A stretch of 64,000 bases of DNA from positions 1,736,001 to 1,800,000 of the forward strand of contig CANMWG010000001.1 in assembly GCA_947501555.1 (NCBI GenBank). Direction: 5' to 3'. Below the pieces are notes generated by a model. That model was not told the DNA's origin and did no database searches. It was given only the letters and a program-made list of their open reading frames with translations. Below, in pieces: positions 53,389-61,468 of this stretch. Position 1 is the first letter of the stretch; each line of letters begins with the position of its first letter. The translations under genes and the position numbers were made by a program. The DNA is from an uncultured Paracoccaceae bacterium. Its GTDB lineage: Bacteria; Pseudomonadota; Alphaproteobacteria; Rhodobacterales; Rhodobacteraceae.

Positions 53389-54504
53389 TCACTCCGAACG
53401 TTCTTCGGTCAGATCATCGCAGTCATAAGGTTCATATACATCCGACGTCAGCGTGACAGCATCCGACCCATCGATTGGTTCTGCAAGATAAAGCGGATCT
53501 TCAAACGTGTAAGCGCGCGTCAGCACTGTTCCCTCATCATTCAGTGTAAAACGTTCAGTAACGACAAGCTCAAGGCTGTTTTTGACAGGCGACGGCGGAC
53601 CACCGCGACCGCGCTCCGGACGGGCTGGGCGATCCTCTGCGTCTGCCGGTCGCGCACCACCCGGACCCTGACGATCGCCCAACGGTGCATTGATCCATCC
53701 TTCGTCAAAACCTGTCGTTGTCACAACAAGTGTATCACCATTCCATTCACCCGTTGAAAAACCGGCGCGGGTAGGTTGAAAATCATCTGGGATTTCTGTG
53801 CCATCAAGATAAATCGTGCGTGTCAAATCCATGAAGCCATAAGTCATTTCAATCTGGTCATCGCCTTGTGAAATTGTGTTCACCATCTGGTCGAACCACC
53901 AATCCAACACGATGTTTGTCGCTTCGCATTGGAAGCGCGGATTTTCATCAGATGTCGCGCCTTCAACGGCCGCTGTTCCCGCTTCAGTCAGGACAATCTC
54001 CGACCCGCCACCGCCCGGACGCGCACCTGCTTCACGGACCAAGGCCCAGTTGCCGTCAATATTGGGGGTCCCGTCATCGCGCGTGGTTTGGCGCTGCTCG
54101 GCTTGAATATTGCCATCGTCATCGAAAGTACTATTCCGGGCGGCAACCAATCCGCTCTCAAAGGTGATTTCACGCATGTAGCAAGTTGTTGAGTCTGTGC
54201 GGTCTGGGGACCCGACGATCGCGATGCTTGTGCCGATCTCGAACATCTCGGTCGTCCAGCCTCTGCGTTTCAGCAAGGACCCCGACTGCAACTCACAGCG
54301 CATGTTGACGACCTCACCATTCTCATGTTCGGAATCAAAATAGACATAGGCGTGTGGGTTCACCAGACGAATGCGGGTGATTTCCCCTGAAAGTTCAATT
54401 GTGGTGTTGGTGTCGAATTGCCCGCTGCTGCCATGATGGGCGAACGCAGCCAATGGTGATGCCAAAAGCGCAGCTGTCATCCCGATTTTGCGTAAATCTA
54501 CCAT
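53389..54504 (-). CDS. DUF6152-type two-domain secreted protein (paralog C)
   Basis: A 371-aa paralog of the 52.1-kb gene. Its signal (MVDLRKIGMTAALLASPLAA) ends at FA before His23-His24, and ITRIRLVNPHAYVYFDS gives Asn-Pro-His51. Other shared stretches are MRCELQSGSLLKRRGW, NPRFQCEATNIVLDWWFDQM and TYGFMDLTRTIYLDG, and the C terminus is YDCDDLTEERSE. A proline/arginine-rich insert (ARPADAEDRPARPERGRGG) is unique to this copy. The start is ATG 54504. Both paralogs have four or more conserved Cys suited to disulfides. Function unknown. Confidence 0.72.
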   Translation of the reverse strand: MVDLRKIGMTAALLASPLAAFAHHGSSGQFDTNTTIELSGEITRIRLVNPHAYVYFDSEHENGEVVNMRCELQSGSLLKRRGWTTEMFEIGTSIAIVGSPDRTDSTTCYMREITFESGLVAARNSTFDDDGNIQAEQRQTTRDDGTPNIDGNWALVREAGARPGGGGSEIVLTEAGTAAVEGATSDENPRFQCEATNIVLDWWFDQMVNTISQGDDQIEMTYGFMDLTRTIYLDGTEIPDDFQPTRAGFSTGEWNGDTLVVTTTGFDEGWINAPLGDRQGPGGARPADAEDRPARPERGRGGPPSPVKNSLELVVTERFTLNDEGTVLTRAYTFEDPLYLAEPIDGSDAVTLTSDVYEPYDCDDLTEERSE

Positions 54505-54703
54505 TTTCGTTGATCCTTTGATGTGGGTTTGGCCGGCAAATGCGTCAGCTCAACTGTGATACGGATCAGCAGCCTGTTTCCGACGGCGAGACCTCAATTT
54601 TTTGCGCAGGTGTGCTGATCGCATTCGAGATGCTCGAAGTCAGGCGGCAATTTTGTCTTTACACCGATCCAAAACTTGGGCGCGCCAAAACCAGTATCGA
54701 ACA

Positions 54704-54744
54704 TGTACGCAATACATACGGTTTCTGTACGCAGTATTTACCGT
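54704..54744. repeat. Imperfect 19-bp direct repeat, 22-bp spacing
   Basis: TGTACGCAATACATACGGT (54704-54722) and TGTACGCAGTATTTACCGT (54726-54744) agree at 15 of 19 positions and start 22 nt apart, about two helical turns. They lie just past the folate-ligase stop and 200 nt upstream of the 53.4-kb DUF6152 gene. They could be a tandem operator or promoter element for that gene. Confidence 0.4.
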
Positions 54745-54748
54745 ACTC

Positions 54749-55294
54749 TCAGCGCGATGGCGTGATCACACCGCGCTCGGTCACGATAAGATCAAGTGGC
54801 TGGTCAACAGGCTCTAGTGGCAGATTTTCATCTTCCTGCGCCCCAAAGGCAAACCCAATCGCCATCGTCGGACGCGCCGTGCGCAATTGTTCCAACGTGC
54901 GGTCATAGAACCCGCCACCATAGCCCAATCGCCCGCCAGCTCGATCAAATGCAACCAAAGGAACGATGACAATTTCCGGTGTCATCCAATCGCCACTCTG
55001 CGGGATCATCGCGCCGAATTCCCCTTTGATCATGGTGCTGTCCGGCTCCCATGTACGGAACTTCAACGGCTGCCCGTTGCCCATGACCACCGGCACACCA
55101 ACAGGACCGTGGGCGGCGGCCTCTTCCATGGCCGCACGCGGGTCGATCTCCGTGCGCATCGCCATGTAACCCGCCAACGGCACGCCACGATAGCCTGCCA
55201 GAACTTCGCTGAGATAGCCTGCATTGCCTTGGCCCAACGCATGGGCGGCTTTACGGCGCGCAAAAGCAGCGGTGCGGGCTGCAGCCTTGTCCAT
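54749..55294 (-). CDS. 5-formyltetrahydrofolate cyclo-ligase
   Basis: ATP-dependent conversion of 5-formyl-THF to 5,10-methenyl-THF, returning it to the one-carbon pool. The 181-aa protein has the family core VPLVAFDRAGGRLGYGGGFYDRTLEQL near residue 110 (ATP/Mg site) and GFAFGAQEDENLPLEPVDQPLDLIVTERGV at the C terminus. I start at ATG 55294, which overlaps the mgtE stop as TGATG, a coupling signal; an ATG four codons upstream is also possible. Confidence 0.9.
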   Translation of the reverse strand: MDKAAARTAAFARRKAAHALGQGNAGYLSEVLAGYRGVPLAGYMAMRTEIDPRAAMEEAAAHGPVGVPVVMGNGQPLKFRTWEPDSTMIKGEFGAMIPQSGDWMTPEIVIVPLVAFDRAGGRLGYGGGFYDRTLEQLRTARPTMAIGFAFGAQEDENLPLEPVDQPLDLIVTERGVITPSR

Positions 55295-56667
55295 CAGAGC
55301 AACCACATCGCGGCGAGCCCCAAAAAGGCAAAGAAACCAACAACATCCGTGACCGTTGTCACAAAAGCGCCAGAGGCAAGTGCAGGATCAATCCGCAGCT
55401 TTTCAAGCACCACAGGGATCACAGTTCCGGCCAGTCCGGCGACAACCATGTTGATCACCATCGCCACCGCGATGACCAAACCCAGCATCGGTGAGCCGAA
55501 CCAAACGACCCCAACGACCCCCATCACAACTGCGAAAATCAACCCGTTGATCAAGCCCACCAAAACCTCGCGTTTGATCACCCGCCAGACGTTCGCCGTG
55601 GTTAAATCGCGGGTGGCCAGCGCGCGCACCGCCACGGTCAGCGACTGCGTGCCCGCATTCCCGCCCATCGAGGCGACGATAGGCATCAACACCGCAAGCG
55701 CCACCAGACCGGCAATTGTTTCCTCAAACAGCGAGATGACCAATGACGCAAAAATGGCCGTGATCAGGTTCACGGCAAGCCAGGGAAACCGGCGTTTCGT
55801 GGTCTCAATAACCTTATCCGACAGGCGCCCCTCGCCCACACCCGCAAGACGCAGGATGTCCTCTTCGGCCTCTTCCTCAAGGAATGCCATCGCATCATCA
55901 ATGGTGATTACACCCACAATCCGATCATCATCATCCACCACCGGAGCGGTGATCATGTGATAGTGGTTGATCGCCTGCGCCACCTCTTCGACATCTTGGG
56001 CAACATGAAACGTGCGAAAGGTTTCTTCGGTCAAATCCTGCAGCGCCATATCGCGCGGATGGCTCAGAATTCGGCCAAGCGTCACATATCCAACGGCTTT
56101 CAGGCGTGGGTCAACCAAGATGATATGGTAAAACTGATCCGGCAAAACGACATCCGAACGGAGATAATCAATCGCCTCGCCCACGGTCCAATGCGCAGGT
56201 GCGCGGACCAGTTCGGACTGCATGTGACGGCCTGCAGATTCTTCGGGATATGACAGTGCCTGTTCAACAACGACACGGTCCCCGGCATCTAGGGCCTCAA
56301 GCACCGCCTCTTGCTGTGCGTCATCAAGATATTCAACCAGATCCACGACATCGTCGCTTTCAAGGTCGCGGACAGCATCGGCCAGTTCAGCGGGCGCAAG
56401 TTGTTCAATGACCTCTTCACGCAGCTTTTCGTCCAGCTCGGACAGAACGTCACCGTCAACGCCGTCTGACCAGACGGCCAGCAGCTCTTGGCGGGCGCGC
56501 CCATCGATTTGTTCCAACAAATGCGCCACATCGGCCGGGTGGAGCTGGTCAAGCAGCGCATCGACCTTTTCACTTTCGACGTTTTCAACCGCCTCAAGCA
56601 CATCAGTGACCAGCCGGTCGGTAATGCCGAATGCTTCGTCTTCTGCGATGTCTTGTAGCTCGGCCAT
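55294..56667 (-). CDS. mgtE: Magnesium transporter MgtE
   Basis: Mg2+ channel/transporter of the inner membrane, gated by intracellular Mg2+. The 457-aa protein has an N-terminal superhelical domain (LLDQLHPADVAHLLEQ; EYLDDAQQEAVLEALD), a CBS pair (about residues 135-255, with MITAPVVDDDDRIVGVITIDDAMAF) and a C-terminal membrane part with LMPIVASMGGNAGTQSLTV, the selectivity motif. I start at ATG 56667, with AAGGGGG upstream; the frame opens 12 codons earlier at a TTG. It faces guaD across 98 nt. Confidence 0.95.
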   Translation of the reverse strand: MAELQDIAEDEAFGITDRLVTDVLEAVENVESEKVDALLDQLHPADVAHLLEQIDGRARQELLAVWSDGVDGDVLSELDEKLREEVIEQLAPAELADAVRDLESDDVVDLVEYLDDAQQEAVLEALDAGDRVVVEQALSYPEESAGRHMQSELVRAPAHWTVGEAIDYLRSDVVLPDQFYHIILVDPRLKAVGYVTLGRILSHPRDMALQDLTEETFRTFHVAQDVEEVAQAINHYHMITAPVVDDDDRIVGVITIDDAMAFLEEEAEEDILRLAGVGEGRLSDKVIETTKRRFPWLAVNLITAIFASLVISLFEETIAGLVALAVLMPIVASMGGNAGTQSLTVAVRALATRDLTTANVWRVIKREVLVGLINGLIFAVVMGVVGVVWFGSPMLGLVIAVAMVINMVVAGLAGTVIPVVLEKLRIDPALASGAFVTTVTDVVGFFAFLGLAAMWLL

Positions 56668-56765
56668 GGTGCCCCCTTGCTGAGGTTCAACATAATCAAA
56701 CAAACCCCGCGCACAATGTGGATTCCGCGATTTACGACGAACTATCGCGCCCCTATGTTCGCGCT

Positions 56766-58061
56766 ATGGTACAGCAGCTTCTTCTTGGCCAAACCCTTGG
56801 CTTTTCAGGCAATCCTTTCACGACCGACTGGGCGGATACGGTGCAATTCGATAGCTCTGGTGGTGTGTTGATCGAAGGGGGCAAAATCCGCGCGGTCGGG
56901 AACGGAGCAGCATTGCAGACGGCCCATCCTGACGCGGTGGTGACCGACTATGGCGACGCTTTGATCAGTGCCGGTTTTGTCGACGCGCATATGCATTACC
57001 CGCAAACGGCCATGATCGCGAGCTGGGGCAAACAGCTGATCGATTGGCTGAACACATACACCTTCCCCGAAGAGGCCCGCTTTGGCGATCCGGCCTATGC
57101 CGCTGACATCGCAGGCCGCACCCTGGACCTCGCCCTTGCGCATGGGACCACCACACTGACCAGCTTTTGCACAATCCACCCGACAAGCGTTGATGCCTTC
57201 TTTGGGGCGGCGGCCACCCGCAACATGGCCGTTGTTGCGGGGAAAACCTGCATGGACCGCAATGCGCCTAAAAACCTACGTGATACTGCGCAATCCGCCT
57301 ATGACGAAAGCAAAGCATTGCTTGAGAAATGGCACGGACGCGGGCGCACCAGTTACGCGATTACGCCCCGGTTTTCGCCAACATCGACACCCGCGCAGCT
57401 GGACGCCTTGGGCGCGCTTTGGGCCGAAAATCCCGATTGCCTGATGCAGACCCATCTGAGCGAACAACTGCCCGAAATCGCTTGGGTGAAAGATCTATTT
57501 CCCGATGTCCGCGACTATCTGGACACATATGAGCGCTTTGGTCTTTTGGGTGAACGCGGCCTTTATGGGCATGCGATTCATCTGGAAGATCGTGAAATCG
57601 CGCGACTGACCGAGGTGGGCGCTGCCGTCGTCCATTGCCCCACTTCTAACACTTTCATCGGCTCCGGCCTGTTTGATCTGATGGGATTGGCGCAGGCCGG
57701 TGTGCGGACGGGGCTAGCCACGGACACCGGGGGCGGCTCGTCTTTCTCGATGCTGCGCACCATGGCTGCGGCCTATGAAATCGGGCAATTGCGTGGGACG
57801 GCCCTGCATCCCGCGCAACTGATGTGGCTGGCCACAGAAGGGTCGGCGCGGGCCTTGCATATGGGCGGGCAGATTGGTCACTTAGGTGCGGATGCAATGG
57901 CCGATATCACGGTGCTTGATCTGGCCTCGACCCCTGCAATCACGCAGCGGTCGACACGGGCACGTGATATCTGGGACGCGCTATTTCCGACAATCATGAT
58001 GGGCGATGATCGCGCGGTCAAAGACGTTTGGGTTGCGGGAAACCGCGTTTCCCCAGCCTAG
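56766..58061 (+). CDS. guaD: Guanine deaminase
   Basis: Deaminates guanine to xanthine, allowing purine nitrogen recovery. The 431-aa amidohydrolase has the metal-binding DAHMHYPQ near residue 80, QTHLSEQLPEIAWVKD near 233, YGHAIHLEDREIAR near 265, and TDTGGGSSFSMLRTM near 315. The start at 56766 (MVQQLLLGQTLGFSGNPF) is the conserved N terminus; the frame is open 45 codons upstream, antisense to mgtE. The stop shares CTAG with the convergent CAP-domain gene. A second purine deaminase gene lies 0.5 kb downstream. Confidence 0.94.
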   Translation: MVQQLLLGQTLGFSGNPFTTDWADTVQFDSSGGVLIEGGKIRAVGNGAALQTAHPDAVVTDYGDALISAGFVDAHMHYPQTAMIASWGKQLIDWLNTYTFPEEARFGDPAYAADIAGRTLDLALAHGTTTLTSFCTIHPTSVDAFFGAAATRNMAVVAGKTCMDRNAPKNLRDTAQSAYDESKALLEKWHGRGRTSYAITPRFSPTSTPAQLDALGALWAENPDCLMQTHLSEQLPEIAWVKDLFPDVRDYLDTYERFGLLGERGLYGHAIHLEDREIARLTEVGAAVVHCPTSNTFIGSGLFDLMGLAQAGVRTGLATDTGGGSSFSMLRTMAAAYEIGQLRGTALHPAQLMWLATEGSARALHMGGQIGHLGADAMADITVLDLASTPAITQRSTRARDIWDALFPTIMMGDDRAVKDVWVAGNRVSPA

Positions 58062-58525
58062 CAACCGCTGGAAAACATCAACACCCAGGTGTTGCCACTG
58101 CGGCCAAGCCCATATTGCGTATATCGCGCCCCAAGCATGTTGCGCCGGTGTCCCGACGAATTTTGCCAAGCAATCAAAACTGAGGACTCAGACGTCTGCC
58201 CTTGCGCGATATTTTCGGCCCCCGCCCCCGCGCGACAACCGCCCGAGGCCAAACGCGCGGACATATCATTGCCATTCGGACCACCCGGTGAATCGTGGGA
58301 AAAGTAGCCGCGGCGGGTCATATCTTCAGCATGCAATTGTGCAATCCGCGCTAAGGCTGCGTTTTGCTGCACCGCATTGCGGCCTTGTGATGCGCGAAAG
58401 GCGTTCAGGTCGGCGCCGAAGCTTCCGGTCAGGGAAGCTGTGCCACTGGACACCTGTGAGGTCCCGCCTGTGCTTTGACACGCCGCAAGCAAGCAAAGCA
58501 TTGCTACCAAGAAAAACTGTCTCAT
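58058..58525 (-). CDS. CAP/SCP-domain lipoprotein
   Basis: A 155-aa predicted lipoprotein: lipobox LAAC (Cys near residue 16) and a Ser/Gly linker. The CAP domain then reads LNAFRASQGRNAVQQNAAL, AQLHAEDMTRRGYFSHDSPGG, AGAGAENIAQG and AWQNSSGHRRNMLGARYTQYGLG, with a final GC. The CAP fold binds sterols or acts as a protease inhibitor or peptidase in eukaryotes; bacterial roles are largely unknown. Its stop codon is nested with the guaD stop in a shared CTAG on opposite strands, so transcripts meet. Confidence 0.88.
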   Translation of the reverse strand: MRQFFLVAMLCLLAACQSTGGTSQVSSGTASLTGSFGADLNAFRASQGRNAVQQNAALARIAQLHAEDMTRRGYFSHDSPGGPNGNDMSARLASGGCRAGAGAENIAQGQTSESSVLIAWQNSSGHRRNMLGARYTQYGLGRSGNTWVLMFSSGC

Positions 58526-58608
58526 AGCCGCATCCCATATCGCGTAACTGTCACCAGCCTAACGTCGCAATTTGCAAAGAGGAAGGCAGATTGGCGGCGG
58601 TGTGCGCC

Positions 58609-59946
58609 TTACTCAGCCAGTCTTTGCGCAAGCGCGTTTTGCCGTGTGATCAACTGTTCGGTATCAACGGTCGCCATACGACCATCGCGCACAATTTGGC
58701 GTCCTTCGACAAACAGGTCACGCACCTTCGCAGGCCCTGCCAAAAGCAAAGCTGCTGGGTCCCAAGACCCTGCATTTTCAACGGTTTGCGTGCTCCAAAT
58801 CGCGATATCAGCACGCTTACCTACGGCAATTTGCCCACAATCATCCCGCCCTAGAACGGCAGCACCGCCGCGGGTTGCAATCTCAAGCGCTTCGCGCGCT
58901 GACATCGCATCTGCCCCGTTTTGGACCCTTTGCAACAGCATGGTCTGCCGGGCTTCCCCCACCAAATTACCGATGTCGTTGCTGGCCGATCCATCGACGC
59001 CAAGCCCCACAGGCACCCCCGCATCGCGCATTGCGCGCACAGGGGCGATACCCGACCCAAGACGGCAATTCGAGCAAGGACAATGCGCAACACCCGTTCG
59101 GCTACGGGCAAACAAATCGATTTCCTGGCCATCCAGCTTGACGCAATGCGCATGCCAAACGTCATCGCCCGTCCAGCCAAGGTCTTCGGCATATTGCCCC
59201 GGACGACAGCCGAATTTCTCAAGCGAATAGGCGATATCTTCGTCATTCTCGGCCAGATGAGTGTGCAACATAACGCCCTTGTCCCGGGCCAATACTGCAG
59301 CATCACGCATCAAATCGCGGGTCACCGAAAACGGGCTACAGGGTGCAACACCCACGCGGGTCATCGCGCCGGGGGCCGGATCATGGAACGCGTCAATGAC
59401 GCGAATACAGTCATCGAGGATAGATTTTTCATCTTCGACCAACGTGTCAGGTGGCAACCCCCCATCACTCTCTCCGATGCTCATCGCGCCCCGGGTTGCG
59501 TGGAACCGCAGGCCCACTTCGCTGGCCGCTGCAATTGTATCGTCCAGCCGGGCCCCGTTAGGAAAGAGGTACAGATGATCCGAAGTCAGCGTGCATCCCG
59601 ACAACGCCAATTCCACAAGGCCCATCTGCGCAGAGACAAACATTTCTTCCGGACCAAACCTGGCCCAAATCGGATAGAGCCGCTGTAGCCAGCCAAAAAG
59701 TAACGCATCTTGCGCACCCGGAACGGCACGGGTCAACGTTTGGTAGAGATGATGATGCGTGTTTACCAAGCCGGGCGTGACAACAGCCTCAGAAGCGTCA
59801 ACGATGGCGCATCCATCGCCAGGCAACTGCGGTCCAATCTCTGCAATCACACCATCGCGCAGATGCACATCAACGCCAGTCAATTCATGCCGGTCGTCAT
59901 CCATCGTCAGCACATGACGCGCGTTCTTGATCAGAACATCAGCCAT
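58609..59946 (-). CDS. 8-oxoguanine deaminase
   Basis: Amidohydrolase converting 8-oxoguanine to uric acid, limiting oxidative-damage bases. It is 445 aa. Metal ligands are in GLVNTHHHLYQTLTRAVPG near residue 58, THLAENDEDIAYSLEKFG near 233 and AHCVKLDGQE near 258, and VDGSASNDIGN near 315 carries the catalytic Asp. The TRZ/ATZ-like fold could also be a related cytosine or hydroxyatrazine deaminase; the GWLQRLYPIWARF segment and SASND favour 8-oxoguanine deaminase (Pa0142 type). I start at ATG 59946, overlapping the hisN-type stop by 8 nt. Confidence 0.86.
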   Translation of the reverse strand: MADVLIKNARHVLTMDDDRHELTGVDVHLRDGVIAEIGPQLPGDGCAIVDASEAVVTPGLVNTHHHLYQTLTRAVPGAQDALLFGWLQRLYPIWARFGPEEMFVSAQMGLVELALSGCTLTSDHLYLFPNGARLDDTIAAASEVGLRFHATRGAMSIGESDGGLPPDTLVEDEKSILDDCIRVIDAFHDPAPGAMTRVGVAPCSPFSVTRDLMRDAAVLARDKGVMLHTHLAENDEDIAYSLEKFGCRPGQYAEDLGWTGDDVWHAHCVKLDGQEIDLFARSRTGVAHCPCSNCRLGSGIAPVRAMRDAGVPVGLGVDGSASNDIGNLVGEARQTMLLQRVQNGADAMSAREALEIATRGGAAVLGRDDCGQIAVGKRADIAIWSTQTVENAGSWDPAALLLAGPAKVRDLFVEGRQIVRDGRMATVDTEQLITRQNALAQRLAE

Positions 59947-60748
59947 GCAAAGATCTTTGAACAATTTCGAGAGCCGTTGCATGCAGCTCTGGGGTGGCCG
60001 CTGCTATCGCGCGTCCGCCATCGTGGGCCGGATCACCTTCCCAATTGGTGACGGTACCACCGGCAGCCTGAATAACCGCTATCGGCGCTTGGATGTCATA
60101 AGCGTTCAGACCCGCCTCAATCACCAGATCAACCTGACCAGCGGCAAGCAGCGCGTAGCCATAGCAGTCCATCCCATAGCGAGCCAACTTACATTGGGCG
60201 GCGACAGCATGAAACGCCCTGCCCTCTTCTTCTGTTCCGACTTCTGGATAGGTTGTTAGAATTGTCGCCTCGGACAAGGAACGCGACGGGCGGCAGGCAA
60301 GGGCAGCCTTCCCGAGCGGGCCGCTTACTTCCGCGAGACCAAAGCCACCCGCAAAGCGTTCGCCGATATAGGGTTGATCAATGATGCCGAACACAGGGCC
60401 TGTCTGATCCGCGACCGAGATCAACACGCCCCAGGTCGGGGTGCCGCTTATATAACCACGGGTGCCGTCGATTGGATCAAGCACCCAGGTGAGCCCGGTC
60501 GTGCCTGATTGGTGGCCAAATTCTTCGCCCAAAATGGCATCGTTCGGGCGTTCACGGGCCAAAACGGCCCGCATCACCTTTTCAGACGCACGGTCTGCGA
60601 CCGTAACGGGATCAAACAACCCGCCTCCCTTGTCATCAGCAACAAGCGCGGATGTGCGAAAGTGCTTCAGTGTTTCGGGCCGCGCTGCATCGGCCAGAAG
60701 ATTGGCCACATGCATAAGCTCCGCCCGGAGGGATGCATCGATTATCAT
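59939..60748 (-). CDS. hisN: Histidinol-phosphatase / inositol monophosphatase family (HisN type)
   Basis: Mg2+-dependent phosphatase; HisN-type members remove phosphate from histidinol phosphate. The 269-aa product shows DPVTVADRASEKVMR near residue 47, AILGEEFGHQSG near 70 and WVLDPIDGTRGYISGTPTWG near 90, the IMPase metal sites. TILTTYPEV and YDIQAPIAVIQAAGG near 215 follow. I start at ATG 60748 (MIIDASLRAELMHVAN), preceded by AGGA, rather than a GTG ten codons earlier. It overlaps the 8-oxoguanine deaminase gene by 8 nt. HisN versus generic IMPase is not certain. Confidence 0.84.
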   Translation of the reverse strand: MIIDASLRAELMHVANLLADAARPETLKHFRTSALVADDKGGGLFDPVTVADRASEKVMRAVLARERPNDAILGEEFGHQSGTTGLTWVLDPIDGTRGYISGTPTWGVLISVADQTGPVFGIIDQPYIGERFAGGFGLAEVSGPLGKAALACRPSRSLSEATILTTYPEVGTEEEGRAFHAVAAQCKLARYGMDCYGYALLAAGQVDLVIEAGLNAYDIQAPIAVIQAAGGTVTNWEGDPAHDGGRAIAAATPELHATALEIVQRSLHG

Positions 60749-60820
60749 ATAGTTAGGTCCTATCTGCGCCGCGTTCACGTTCTGCGGTAGCGCGGTGCAG
60801 TTAGGTGGGTCAAGGCCGGA

Positions 60821-61192
60821 TCAAGCCGCCTCGCTCAAGACGCGGGCCAAGTCAAAAAGACGGCGACGCTGATTTTCTGGGATCGCATAGTACGACCGCA
60901 GCAACTCCAACGCTTCTTTATCTGTCAGAATGTCGCCCGGCATATCCCCATTGTTATTATCAGCTGGGGGTTGAGTGTCTAAGCCTTCGAAAAAGAACGA
61001 GACTGGCACGCTCAGCACTTTTGCAATGTCCCAAAGCCGCGATGCACTGACACGGTTCATACCCGTTTCATACTTTTGAATTTGCTGAAATTTGATGCCT
61101 ACGCTTTCAGCAAGTTGTTGTTGCGTGGTGCCGTTCATCCATCGGCGATGACGGATACGCTTTCCCACATGGACGTCTACCGGATGTTTCAT
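60821..61192 (-). CDS. XRE-family helix-turn-helix regulator
   Basis: A 123-aa DNA-binding protein. The N-terminal part (residues about 10-65) is an XRE helix-turn-helix: HVGKRIRHRRWMNGTTQQQLAESVG, then IKFQQIQKYETGMNRVSASRLW. The C-terminal part (DMPGDILTDKEALELLRSYYAIPENQRRRLFDLARVLSEAA) resembles a conserved regulator found throughout alphaproteobacteria. I start at ATG 61192 (MKHPVDVHV), 11 codons inside a longer frame, with GAGA upstream. A CAACGG/CCGTTG inverted repeat at 61323-61340 lies upstream and could be an operator. Target genes unknown. Confidence 0.82.
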   Translation of the reverse strand: MKHPVDVHVGKRIRHRRWMNGTTQQQLAESVGIKFQQIQKYETGMNRVSASRLWDIAKVLSVPVSFFFEGLDTQPPADNNNGDMPGDILTDKEALELLRSYYAIPENQRRRLFDLARVLSEAA

Positions 61193-61468
61193 TCTCAATT
61201 TCCTCAGTTTCGACAACCACGGCAAATTTCATGCCGCGGCTTATTACAGCTCTGACCACTTGTTCCGAGTTGCCCAAGTGTCGCCCTGCCAGAGATGCAT
61301 GCCACCGATTACGCATAACACGCAACGGTTGCAGCCGTTGACCTGACCTTTAAGACAGGTTCAGCGCCCAAGATTTTAAAAAAGCGATCAAAAGACCGGC
61401 ACTTTTGTCTCCGACTATGATGTGATGATAAAGGTTAAAAAAGTGCTACTGGAAAGGAATCAATCCCA

